From Certhia americana (taxonomy: Eukaryota; Chordata; Aves; Passeriformes; Certhiidae): DNA of 64,000 nucleotides. The notes beneath the pieces are model-generated. The model had not been told where the DNA came from. It saw only the letters and a program-made list of their open reading frames with translations, and did not search any database. Within the stretch, counting starts at the first letter, position 1. Each line of letters begins with the position of its first letter. The position numbers were made by a program, and so were the translations under genes. Below, in pieces: positions 48,770-60,600 of this stretch. The DNA lies in NCBI GenBank assembly GCA_018697195.1, contig CM031873.1:1724680-1788679 (forward strand). Reading direction: 5' to 3'.

Positions 48770-51302
48770 TCCAGCTTGATGAATTTAAAATTTACATGCA
48801 AGGAGAGATGGAACATGACCTGCACTGTGTATAGCCTTGCAGTTGATATGTTGGCAGCAGTGGCTGATGGGAGATGTGCTCTGAGGCTCAAAAGTGTGTC
48901 TAAGCTTTGTAAATACAATCAGTTCAGCCTAAACGAGGGGAACAATGTGGAATGTTTTGAGGCCAAATTTACACTTCAGAAAAAAAAAAAAAGAAACCAC
49001 CAGTGAGCCAGTGGTGCTTGAGTGTGCTGTGAAGGCTGTGTCTGAGGGGTCACAGTGTGACCTCCTGGCTCAGACATAAGGACCCCAGCACACTCACTGC
49101 AAATTAAAATGTTGCATATGCTCTGAGTGTAAAAAAAGATTGTACACAGAGCCTGCAAGAAGCCTTCCTGAAAGACTTTCGCCTCGGCTGGTGGTCTTGC
49201 AGCTTCGACACTGGATGTCTGGCTCACGCTCTCTATTTTTGAAAAACATTAATAATCATAATCCATATAAAACTGTCATATTGGTTCAACATGTACGTCA
49301 CCAAAGCCCTGACTAATTTATCAAAGATTTAGTGTTCGGTTGAACAAAGTCTCATTTTTGTAAGCAGATGCAGTTTGCTGGATTGTCCTGTCATCACCCT
49401 CTGTTCCCACTGGAAAGATGCATCGTATCAGCAACTTCAAGAAGTTAAAAAAAAAAAACAACGTTCATTTTAAAATAGCAATGTAAACACTTATTGAATG
49501 TTCCCCGCTAGCCATGAATTAAATAAAGAGTTTTGGGGCTCACGCTGCTTGTGTCAAAGTGGGTCTGCAGCCCTACAGCCAGCAGTGGGTGGATCATCAC
49601 AGTGGGGATGGGGCATTGCACAGCAGTCACACCACAGGAAAGGAGACCTCGAGCTGCTCAGGGGACCTAAAATACTAAAGCAGATGTGGCAGATGGGGTT
49701 GTCTGTCCAAAGATGCAGCAGAGTGCAAACCTGGCCTGTCTGGGTGCCTGCAGGGCTGTTTGCATGGGCAAGGGCAGCGTGCCAGGCTTTGGCAGGAATA
49801 GTTGGGCTCAGGAGGTGAGGACAGGGCCACAGTGGTGAGTGAGGAGGCTAACAGGGTGCACACAGCAGAAGGGAAGGAGTGATGGCACGGGCTGGGTCTG
49901 CATTGTGTTTTCTGAGCCCTGGGTACAGACACAGCCTGTCCCAGTGATGCACCTGGGCACCTGCAAAGGGATAAAGTGACACGAGCACCCCCAGGACCTC
50001 CTTCCCAGCCACCCCAAGGGCACCCTGTGTGACATGTGCCAGCAGTGAAACTCAGGGTGAGGCAGGACAGACGGACACAGGGGCTGAGCTGCAGCTGGTG
50101 GGACAGGAAAAGCTGGAGCAGGTGGGGCTGCCAGTGAGGTGGAGGAGAAAGCAGATGGCAAAATCCCTGCTGGGGAGAGGGGTGTGAGGGTCCTGGCTCA
50201 CACAGTGTGGAGGAGATGGTATCATGTGCAATGCACTGTTCCTACTTCCTTATACAGTAAATTGGTAACTTTTTTTTGTATTAAATCAGATTTTATCACC
50301 AAATCAATCTTACACTTTTCTATTCTTGTTCTCTACAAATGACCTTTTTTAGCTCTCCTCAGCTCTTTCCTGATGGGACTCATTAGGAGCTGGTGCTGAT
50401 TCTTAGAGGCATTCACTTTCACTCAGCATCTGGAGATTTTTCAGACAATGCTCTGTTGAAACAGTCCCTGCAGCTTTCCTCTGATGTGCTCAGTATCACA
50501 ACAGCCCCTCCTGGGCCATCTGACTGCATCCTACATACATGTCTGGTGTAAGCTGAATTCTTTCCATCCACCTTTCTGGTGAGAGGGGAGTGTCACCTGC
50601 CCAAAGATCTGTAGAAGAACAACTTGAATTTGCAGAATTTTTAAGAGTTTTTTGACCACAAGCCTCACATTAATCTTGGAGTAGAACAATGTGGTAAAAA
50701 ACCAACTCCTCCATCCTTCAAAAACTCACAACATTGTGTCCCTAACGTGGCTGAATTCTTCATAAAGCCTGTAGCTCTGGTGGGTATTAATCACAAGTTT
50801 GATGTCAGAGAACAGTTCTTGCACATTTTACTTCACAGGGTGTTTGTACATTTCTTGGTATAAAAGCTGATTGATGTTTGCTCTTTTCATATGCTGGCTC
50901 TATCACATAATTAGCAGTCTCCTCTGTCTGTGTGAAATTATTCCTGTCATTTATTAAAGTTTTATCAGCAAACCAGAGTTGTATCAAGGAAGACTGTTCT
51001 CATTTGTGGACATCTAACAGTTCAAGAGCTCTCTTGTGGGGGTTCCCCAGGGCTGTGTGTTTTGAAGACAGATTTTCTGCAAATATTCTCTGCCCATGGG
51101 TGGAAATTCCTCCAAAAAAAGTAGTCAGGTGTCCAGCATACAAGGAGAATCAAGCAGGCAATAGGGAATCCTATGGTTTTTCTACACAAACAGCCAGTAA
51201 TTAGTTGTTTGTGGTCTGATCACTTCACAAAAGCCAGCCTTCATTCACTGTTTCCCAGACTGCTTTGGGAATTTGTCCTTACCTGTTCCTCTTCTCTTCC
51301 AG
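48770..51302. other. Noncoding DNA, presumably upstream intron or flank of the 51.3 kb exon
   Basis: A12-type runs lie near 48979 and 49447. An AT-rich candidate element lies at 49235-49440. No exon with both splice sites is visible on the plus strand before 51303. Confidence 0.5.
49235..49440. promoter_or_regulatory. Possible conserved noncoding element
   Basis: The stretch is AT-rich but keeps CpGs. It has TTAATAATCATAATCC near 49248, a CRE-like TACGTCA at 49294-49300, GACTAATTTATCAAAG near 49311 and TGCATCGTATCAGC near 49419. No repeat is recognised. Flanking DNA is more GC-rich and CpG-poor. Confidence 0.25.
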
Positions 51303-51385
51303 AGGTCACTTTGGCATCTGCTCCTCTTCCCTGACCATCCAAAGTGGAGCAGCCAGAATCTGGACCGGTCCCTCCAGGCACGGTG
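51303..51385 (+). other. Possible 5' leader part of the 51.3 kb exon
   Basis: This lies between the best acceptor and the candidate ATG. It contains the in-frame TGA at 51332-51334. If the acceptor at 51343-51344 is used instead, 51345-51385 would be coding and the rest intron. Confidence 0.35.
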
Positions 51386-51533
51386 ATGAATGGTGTGATC
51401 AAACAGGATCGCCCGGACCACAAAAATGCCCCAGCTGGGAATGAAGAGGAAAAAGCACCCAAGGAAAAATCTGCCAGTGAAGTGAGGGATGGCACCAAGC
51501 TGCAGCCCCCGCCCTTTGCCGAGAGGAAGAATG
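51386..51533 (+). CDS. Candidate first coding exon, unknown protein
   Basis: A long pyrimidine tract and CTCTTCTCTTCCAG end at a strong acceptor (AG at 51301-51302), so the exon would run 51303-51533. In the coding frame a TGA at 51332-51334 lies upstream, and the first ATG is at 51386 with G at position -3, so 51303-51385 reads as 5' leader. Forty-nine whole codons follow, then the first base of codon 50 and a consensus donor GTGAGT at 51534-51539 (phase 1). The peptide starts MNGVIKQDRPDHKN and ends KLQPPPFAERKN. It is rich in Lys, Glu and Pro, with no hydrophobic segment, and looks disordered. I do not recognise the family. An acceptor after AAAG at 51344 would make the exon coding from its first codon instead. 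The function is unknown. Confidence 0.5.
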
Positions 51534-52224
51534 GTGAGTTCCTCACCTGGTGGTTCCAGGAATGAGGAGGGATGGTTTAGCACCTCTTGCTGGTGTTGGG
51601 GTTTTGGTTCACTGCTATTCTTATGTGTGTTGGTTTTGAGGGTGTTTGCCATTGAACATCTTGCCATCAGATGGCACATTAATGGAAGTGGGGCCAGCTC
51701 TCAGTGTTTCTGGGACAGACTTAAATGCTGTTGTCACCTTTGAGGCATGCTCTTTGTGATGCAAGTTTTTTGGCTGAAATGTGGAGTTTCAACGTCTTAG
51801 GAAGGGACCAGTGTTCTGATCTCACCAGTGGAATTTCTGGGGAATTAGGGTGATGTGAAGTTGATCAGTGGAGAAGAAATGGGAAGGGTATTTGGTTTGC
51901 CAAGGCTCCAATAGACTGCTCTGCTCTCACTGAGTACTGGGTACTCCAGAAAACCGGGTCTTCACCAAAATTGCTTCAGATTCATGTAACAAAAAGGAGA
52001 ATTTGGCCCAGGCCTCTGAAGGGGTCATTTGTGGGGTCATGGGCACAGCAGCTACTCTCGCTGGCAGATGCTGCTCTGAGTTTCAGTGGAGATCTGTTGG
52101 TAGAAAGCTGATGGACAGAAAAACCCCACAACTGAGCCTGTGCAAAGCATGCTTAGGCTGTGGAGTTGTTTGCCATTTCTTTCAGGCAACTGTATAATAT
52201 ATGAAATGAAGAAAATTCCTTTTG

Positions 52225-52440
52225 TGCACTCTAAGGCTTTCAACATTAAGTCCTCAAAACATCATGCAATGTGAAAGTGCAGCCCAAAGGCACTATTTTT
52301 GCTTTGTGTCTTTGATTGTTTGCATTATTGTACGGGACCCAATTTTTCTCGATCGCTATAAATCAGAAATAATCCAAATGATGTCATCGTGGCAATGTAC
52401 TGGTGTCAGGCTGGAGTAAAACAGCAGAGAATCAGACTCA
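52225..52440. promoter_or_regulatory. Possible conserved noncoding element in the putative intron
   Basis: TTGATTGTTTGCATTATTG near 52311, CTCGATCGCTATAAATC near 52348, AGAAATAATCCAAATG near 52365 and TGATGTCATCG (CRE/ATF-like TGATGTCA at 52379-52386) lie within 80 bases, with CpGs retained in AT-rich sequence. There is no repeat and no long frame. Its position 0.7 kb after the candidate exon would suit an intronic enhancer, but this is inference. Confidence 0.3.
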
Positions 52441-53590
52441 GTCACACCAGAGGACTCCTGTTTCCTACAGCTCCAGATATCAAAGTGTACCAAAGATAAT
52501 ACGGTAAAAACAGGGACTGGTAAAGAGACAAACTGTTCGGTGACCTAAAATCAAATCATATTTTTTCTGTAGCTTTCACATCCTCATTTTTTGTATCTAT
52601 TTACCACATGGGGTTTTTTGTTATGGGAAGGAAAAGAAAGGAAAATCTCAGGGTACCAGGGGCTCCCAGCACTGCAGATGTGCAGGCAGTGACTGCCCTG
52701 AGCCCTGCAGCAGTGGCAGCACCTGCCTGGCAGCTGGCCCCGTGTCAGGGGTTCATGTTCCCCGGGGTTGGTGGCCCACCAGGACATGGCACCACCCCTT
52801 CAGCCCCTCCACACTGGGCTATTTGCCCTCTCTAAGTGAGAAGAGCCCCCCACATTCTGGGCACCCCTCCAGCCCTTTGCTCTGCTCTGTTTCCCTTTCT
52901 TTTGCACATTTAGACAGCGCAGGGACTCAGCTCTTCCTGCCTTCCCCATTTGGGAACAGCAGGCTCCCTTCATCTCACATCATCTCGGGAGCTGGCATGC
53001 CTGCCAAGTGTCACCCCCATCATGTGGCACCTGGGCCTGCCTTTGATGTGACATTCCGTGGTGTGACAGCTCCCGCGGGGCTGGTAGAGCAGTCTGATGA
53101 GCTGGGGATGAAGCGGGAAGGGGACACCCCACAGCCCCCCAGGCTGCCCTCCACAGAGCCCTAAAGCAGATTTAGATTTGTCCCTGCCAAGGACAGAGCT
53201 TTCCAATCCCCCTCAGTGCTTTTTGTGGGGTGTCACAACAAGGACCTTCTACACCCTTGAATGACTTGGGGGAATAAAACAAGGCATCAGGGTCTCCTCA
53301 TAGCCCACCCTCCTGAAGGGCAACCCCAGGGGTGTGTTCAGCACTTCCACCTTCATCCCACACACACAGGGAACAGCAGGGACTCCCCCCATCCAAGATG
53401 GTGCCACTGAAGGACACAAAGCCTGGGAATGAGTTGGGTGAAATGGAAGAAGATTCCCTCTGTTGTCTTTAGGAATCTTCCAGGGTGTGTAAGGAGAAGC
53501 AGGCTTAAGGCGTGTCACCCCCCACTCCTCCTCCTGCCCTGTTGCACCCCTAAAGGTGTGCACACCTCAGCCAGGCAGGATCTTGCCTTT

Positions 53591-53668
53591 GTTCTGTGCT
53601 CTTTCCACCCGTGGGTTGGTGCTCTGTTTGTTCTGTGCTCTTTCCACCCATGGGCTGGTGCTCTGTGT
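53591..53668 (+). repeat. 39-bp tandem duplication
   Basis: GTTCTGTGCTCTTTCCACCC begins at 53591 and again at 53630. The two 39-base units differ at only a few positions. Confidence 0.85.
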
Positions 53669-54791
53669 TGGTTCAGTGGGCATTAGACAGACACCCATGT
53701 GTCAAGGGCACAGCTCCTCAGTGAGGACCAGCTCCTGTCCAAGCCTGAACTTTCAAACCGCAGTCTTTATTTGACTTAACTTTGATTTAATAAAAACAGT
53801 CTAGCTGGAATATTTTTAAATAGGAAAATAGTCTTTTAAACTCTAGTATTATTCAAAAATGGCTGAGGGGATTTCATTTAAATTTGTAAAAATAAATCAC
53901 CTTTGAGCAAGCAGAAAGCCCATTTGGCAGGGCCTACAAAATCCCGGGACTAAGTGCATAAGTCCTGGAAAATGAAGATTGTTACCTCTACAATAAGCAG
54001 GAATTCTGACCTCTGCCTGCCCAGTGTTCCCCCAGGCCCTGCCCTGGGATGGAGCACTGCCAGGCTGCCCTCTTACCATAACTGTGCCCAATCCCACAGA
54101 GTTTATATGCCCAAATACCTCATCTCCTCCTAAGCTCTGGGCTACACTGGCCTGAGCCAGGCAGAGCTGTGAACTGCTGTCTCAGGACAGCCTCAGGAGA
54201 GGCAAACATAGCTCTGTGTCTTCCTAAAGCCACAGAGATGCTGGGTTTGGAGGTGAGCTCTAGACCCCCCACGCTCCCCATTGTGCATCACCTTGGCTGG
54301 GCCCTGCATCCACAGGCTCCTGCACCCTGCCAGCTCCTGACACTTTGACCTCAGCACGGTGACTCCATCCCTGAACCAATGCTCTGCTCACCCCATATCC
54401 ATCTCTCCATGCAGGGACACTGCTGATGCACGTGGCATCCCTCAGGGTGAGGACACACCATGTCCTGCCCACACCTCCGTTGCTCCCTGGGCTGGTGTGG
54501 TTGCACACAAAGGCAGACAGAAAAGCAATAGCATAATTCTTGATGCAGTGGGCACACCAGTCCCTTCAGGGCACTGGGGTCCCCAGCTGCCACCTCCCTG
54601 GCATTCTGGAGCCTTCAGTCTGGGAACCCTGGGGGACAGTGAACCAGAGTCCCTCTGTGCAGGTACCAGAGGTCTCACTCCACGATCCAGACGTGTTCAG
54701 TGCACACATCCCTCACAGGCCCACTCATCCACAGGCTCAGTGCTCTCTGACTTTGGGGGACTCAGATCCATGAGCTGCTTTTCCCTCCCAG

Positions 54792-54883
54792 ATCCATCTG
54801 AAACCCTCTCAGATGTTGACACCAGGGCCAGTGCTTACACTCTGAAGCAGCATCAACGCTCCCAGAATTTCTTCAGCTGGTAG
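54792..54883 (+). CDS. Candidate short terminal exon
   Basis: GCTTTTCCCTCCCAG gives a good acceptor (AG at 54790-54791). The first two bases, AT, complete a codon with the G left by the donor at 51533 (GAT, Asp). The frame then stays open for 29 codons, from PSETLSDVDTR to QRSQNFFSW, and stops at TAG (54881-54883). Phase compatibility has a one-in-three chance of being accidental. No polyadenylation signal is seen close by; the nearest clear AATAAA is at 56401. Joined to the first exon it would give a protein of about 79 residues, unusually small, so other exons between or after are possible. Unknown function. Confidence 0.22.
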
Positions 54884-54887
54884 CAGC

Positions 54888-54952
54888 TTCCATCCCATCC
54901 CAGCTCACCCCAACTAATCCCACTCTATCCCATCTCACCCCATCCCATGCCA
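54888..54952 (+). repeat. CCCAT-type low-complexity repeat
   Basis: Imperfect CCCATC/CACCC units (CCATCCCATCCCAGCTCACC and similar) run directly after the candidate TAG of the 54.8 kb exon. Confidence 0.8.
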
Positions 54953-57412
54953 TTTGCTGTACATCACCTGGACTTCACCTGTGTCAATGGGAACAGCAGT
55001 AGAACATTTGATTTGTCTTGCATCAAGACTGTTTTTACCATGGCCATTCCTTGTGTGGCCGATGATGATTTCTCTGCACAGTGAAGGTGCAGGCTCTCTG
55101 TGTGACTTTGGGCATGGGTCCCTCCCTTCCTGTGCCAATCTGGCCAGATGGATTTAAAAAAGAATTGTGTAGAAACATTTGCAATCACAAGGAAAGGAGA
55201 CAGAGGATATGCAGGGGCTCTATAAAGCAGCTCCTCCAGTTTGTGTGCCCAAAGTGAAGAGTGAGGTGTCCTTTGGTACAGCCCAGAGACAGCAAATTCC
55301 CTTGTTCCCTATCCTGGGACTCAGACCAAGATGGATTTCACTCATGGAACCAGTGAAGTGTGAGACAACCTGTCTGACCTGATGAGGTTTCTCCACCTCA
55401 GAAACTGATCAGCCCACTCTGGAGGGCTCCATTTCTCTACAGTGATTATCAGAATTTAAATGCCCAGCTCTAACCCAGGCAACCTTTAAAGAGGAGATTG
55501 TTTTTCACCCATTTACCTCCACCCATGTGCCTCCAAGTCTGGGTGTCAGCCCTGGCTGCAGGTGAAGGCTCTGGTTCCCAGGCACTGGCTGGCTACTGCA
55601 GGTAGGTCACCTGAAGGATTCTCCTGTGCCTACACCACTCCAGCAGTGGGTTTGCAAACTGATCATAATGTTTCCACATAGGTTTCCCATTGCTGATTTT
55701 GGAGAATAATGTAGTTAAACTCTTCTGTTTATTTGTGTAGTGGAACAGATCTTCTGACCACCAGCCCCTTTAGCCCACTGCAACAAAGGGGAGGATTTTC
55801 CAGTGCCCATCTGGTTTGTGTTTAATGTAATGTGCAGAAAGGTTGCACATTTTCAGGGCCTGTGTTCATAAGTAGTAGATTGTACAACAGTTTATTACAC
55901 AAATGGAGCTTTATATTGCTGGGCTTTGTTGAGCTGCCAGTTGGGATAAAAAAAAGTAACGTGCTTCGTAGACCCTATCAAGGAAAATTAGAAAGCATTA
56001 AATTCTGCTCAGACTATCCATCACTGGTGAGCTGGTAATCAAATCCAGAGAGGCTGGTGGGAGGTCAAGACTTTCTTGTTCTTGGTGTTTCTGAATCAAT
56101 AACAACTATGAAAGACATCTAAGAGAAACCAAAAGAAGAGAGGGAGATGTCTGACCTAGAAGTCAACACAAGACCACAGTGCAGAGGCCGGAAGAGACCA
56201 GATACCTCCAGATTTTGAGGAGAAAACCCCTCAATCTCAACTCAGTTCTTCTGGTGAACATGTGTTTTAGTTTAATTCTATATTGGAATGGTTATTAAAT
56301 TACTATCTAGTCCTAGGCAAAATCTATCCCTTGTTCCACATAGCCAGGTAAGAGGTGTATCTCCAGGAAGATTTTTCAAATTGCCTTTGCATCCAAATCA
56401 AATAAATATTGCAAACCCTGTATTGAACCCAGGTGATATCTAATCCACAGTGAAACATCAGCCTGCAGCCTCGGACTGTGCAGCCCAGCTTTAATGCCAC
56501 TAAATCAGAATGTAAGAGCTAAAGGAATTCCAGGAATCCAATGATATAAACTGTATTTTTAGAGCTGTGAGTGACTTGTGAGAGTGAAACAGTGCAGTGA
56601 CTAAAGATAGCCCAAGCAAGGTTTTCCATGATTTATCACAGGAACGCTCACAGTGAGTTAAAGTCACCGAATGTTGTGATAGCAGCACCTACAAGCTGGC
56701 ATGTTTTCAAGACAAGTCATTCATAACATATTTGTCACAGAGGAAAATTTCCATAACACAGCTCTGAGTTGTGTCTCACTTGCACAAGCACCACACACAT
56801 CACTTTCCTATTAAGACACCGAGAGGTCTATTTGTTTCCAAGGATCTATTTTGTTCTTTAAGCCAGCTGGAGGGAAGAACCCCACTTGCCTGCATGCCTC
56901 AAAGCTCTCCCAAGCTTTCAGTCTGGCTGAGCAATCAAAGCAGCAGTGGCAGAGGACAAAGACTCTCCCTTGGGTCCAGTTGTGGCCCCACTCCATGCCC
57001 GGTTGGCCATCTGGAGTTTAGTTATCACATAATAGGAATTCATTATCTGACCCATCATTCCTCCTCGGGGGTCTGTGCTCCTTTGTGCACCAAGAGGTTA
57101 GGTAGGACCTTTCTTTGCCGAGCAAAATGTCTACAGGGGTTATTTTAAGGATGAAGTCATGGCAAACATTTCCTGACACCTCCTGATCGGCGTTGGTCTT
57201 GGCTCCTGGCCCTTGCTAGCTGCAGTTTGCAGGATAAAGGAACTGCCTTGTCAAGGGGGGCTGCACTGCAGAACTGCTTTCTCCCAGTTTCTCCCACACC
57301 AGGATACATTCAGACAGAACCTGCAGAGAGCTCCTCTCATGGACAGATTGGTCTTTGCCTCCTGCAGCCACTTCCTGAGTAGCTTGGCAGTCGCCTGAAA
57401 TCTCATTTTCAT

Positions 57413-57625
57413 GCAATCACAGAATGCCTTGGGTTGGAAGAGATCTTAAAGCTCATCCAATTCCATCCCCTACCATGGGCAGGGACACCTCCCATTACCC
57501 CAGGTTGTTCCAAGCCCTGTCCAACCTGGCCTTGGACACTTCCAGGGATGGAGCAGCCACAGCTGCTCTGGGTACCCTGTGCCAGGGCCTCACCTCCCTC
57601 ACAGAGAGGAATTTTCTCATGTGTC
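57413..57625 (-). mobile_element. CR1 LINE 3' fragment
   Basis: Read on the plus strand: GCAATCACAGAATGCCTTGG, GTTGGAAGAGATCTTAAAGC, CATGGGCAGGGACACCTCCC, CCAGGTTGTTCCAAGCCCTG and GGTACCCTGTGCCAGGGCC. It is the reverse complement of the CR1 3' UTR, about 210 bp and 5' truncated. Low divergence suggests a fairly young copy. Confidence 0.94.
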
Positions 57626-60600
57626 AGGTCCCAACTTCAGCTTTTAGCACAGAAGCCCACTGGCTATGTGGGGCTCTTCACACACACCCCAGGCAGGGTT
57701 ACATTCTCTACTGGATGGGGACATCACCTGCAGGGTGAGGAGGGTGGCTGGGAGACTGAATCAGGTCCTCTCCCCCATCCCTTAACTAGTTCTGCTCACT
57801 CAGATGTGGTGTCCTGCCCAGCTGCCAGGTCTCTACTCAAAACCAAGGCTGTTTTCAACTCTGTGTAATCACCTCCCATGGAGGGACATGTGTGAGTCAC
57901 TCTCATTTCTTTTTCAGGTATGTTTTGAGATGCTTCTAAATCTAATTTCCACCTCATTATGAGTCTAAGTTTAGTGTCCTCTTCCAGAAATCAAATATTA
58001 AGACACAGGGATAATTGTTTGTCATGATCCTTCTTGTTGCTCCATCTCCTTGTGCTCTCAAGCAGATCCTACAACACTCCCACGAGTGACCCCATCCTGC
58101 TGCCTACTGCAGCCTGGACACAGCAAAATGAGCAGCACAGAGCATTGTCTGATGTGAGTTGTTCTTGGGCTGGGACTGAGCCCCACTGTTCCAGAGCATT
58201 GCTCAGCACCCAGCAGGACTGAACCCCCAGGCTGGGTCTCCTCACCTCACTGCCCATCCAGCCTCAGCACTCCACACCCAGGCTCTGCCTGTTGTCCTTC
58301 CCTTGTAACCATGCCTGTGGTTAAATGGAGTGTGTCAGTGATTATAGGATTTCCTCTCTCTGCTGCACTGGGGAGAGAGCACTCATAGCTCCGTGCACAG
58401 TCTGAGTTTTTGTTTCATCTTGTTTTTATTTGTGGTTATTTCTGTGTTGCTTCAACGATTTGCACATTCTTGAGGCCCTTGCTCAGAGCACCTTCAGTCA
58501 GGTTGTGCTCAGCATCTCCCTCTCTTTTGTAGCTGATTCTGAGAGGTAGCTGGTGAAGGGTAAAGTTCAGTCCAGGACACAGTCCTTAATTCATGATTGA
58601 GCCTGATGAATGGCATGTGAATGATATCTGGACACGTGAAACTTGGGGCTGAAACTGTGATCTGTGGTATAAAACCTGATACCTCTGAAATGATAAAAAG
58701 AAAATATCCTCTTGCAAGAATAACACCATGTGATCTCCGTGAGCATTTAACCTGCAGGATTTGGGAGCACATTAGGCACCAAAAAATCAGGATGATTCTG
58801 GAAAGAAGTTATTTTGGGAGGCTAATGGGAATAATCCCCACATCACACAGAGGAAGCATGCATGCATCCAAGCCGACATTCCAACAGGAAAGACACCTAT
58901 TGCAGGAATTCCCTAAGTAAGATAACCTAATTGAAAAATGGACTAAGAAATGAAGTTTAAATGCTTCTTCAGGGTAATTTGTCTCTTAGGCCATCTTATC
59001 CAGGGACTTTTTGCAATCTCCAGCATTTCAAGTCTTTCAGGAGGGATGCAGTTGTTAAGAGATGCTTTCTTATAGAAAAGAAAATTACAGCTTTATGCAG
59101 AAACATCTAGGAAAGTTTCCCTGGCCCTTGGTTCATGCTCAGCTGCCTCAGTGCTCCCAGGTGGAAGCTGGAAGCCCAGAGGGATCACAGAAAGTTGTCT
59201 CAGAAGACACAAAGAACTGTGAGTTTCATTGCAGTCCAGTGCCAGGCAGCCTTGCTCCACACCAGCAGGTTACACCCAATGCCTCACAGCTGACACTGAT
59301 AGCCTCGAAACCTCTGCTGTGGTAGCGTTAGGAAGAGGGGAAGAGGTGATGATTTGACACAGCATTTAGCTGGGTATCTCCAAGCTGTAAAGATTGGGAA
59401 CACTGAAGAGATGATCATAAATGGAGCCTTCTGTTCCTGAACAGAACAAATCTATGAACAGACTGGAACACAAGATGTTTCCAGTTAATGCACCATCTGT
59501 GTTAGATCTCCCCATTCACAAAGAGGAAACATATTTTCACTCTGAATGACTTTTTAAATTAGGATATACCGAGAAGAGCAAGTACGTAGGATGCATGTGC
59601 GTGTCTGCGTGCGCAAACATTTGTGAGTGGGGACACGCGTGTGTGACCCCCGCAGGCACAGCTCCAGCTGCCCGTGCTCTGCACCACTGGCAGAGCAACC
59701 ACGTGGCACCACATGAACCCTCAAGACGTTCTCCAAGCTCTTCTTTTAAGGAACTTAGTGGAAATTGTCATCAGTAGAGGCAGCACGGGGTGGAATGCCT
59801 GGGGAGCGCCTCTGCTGTGGGAAGGGAGAGTGGACTTGGAGCAGGGCTCCCCGTGTAGAGAAGGGTCAGGTTCTGGGTGTGGGGCTTCCTCAGGTAGCTG
59901 GGAGGGCTCTGCCACAGGGTTCCAGGCTCCTTGAGGAGCCATGTCCACCCTCTGTGGTGAGCCAGGGACTGGGGAACTGGGGCTAGCCTCTACTTTGCTG
60001 CAGAGGGGATGGACCACTGGTTCATGTGCCCTCCCACCATGGTGTTTGACTCACTGGCAAAGCCTAGAGGAGAAGTTTCAGCAGTCAGGGCAGGATCCTG
60101 ACTGCTCTGGGGCTGGGAGGAGACAGTGCAGGACCCCATGATCCACACCACTCCACGCACAGTTGTGTGCTGACAGTGCAGCCAGAGCCATGGGGAGACA
60201 GGGAGAACTGGAAAGATGAGCCTGCACCCAGGGCTAACCAGCATCCAGGGGGACCTCTGTGGGAGATCTGCTGGTTATGTGGAGCTGGCTGGGGCTGGTT
60301 CCTCCCTTCCTTTGACATTCCTGCCCCAGCAGCTCCATCTGCCCTCCCTTGTGTGCCCAGTTGGTGGGAAAAGCAAAATCTCCCCGAGGAGAGACAGGCT
60401 GCAATCACAGCCCTTGTGCTCTGTTCCCAAGTTTGGTGTAGATCCTGCTGTCCCAGAGCTGGTTCTGGGCAGGCTAATTGGGGTGGCACTTCCAGGAATC
60501 CATTTCCAGGCCCACTGCTGCATTGCCTTCTGGTAACATCTGGCCCAACGTGTCTGCACAGATGTTTAGTGCTGTGGCTGCTTCCCAGTAGTTTGCTGGG

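Larger units (their letters stand above)
51540..57412. other. Putative intron and flanking noncoding DNA
   Basis: Apart from the elements listed, no gene or interspersed repeat is recognised. A stretch at 57005-57200 (TTAGTTATCACATAATAGG near 57018, GGGGTTATTTTAAGGATG near 57135) keeps CpGs in AT-rich sequence and may be constrained. Confidence 0.45.
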
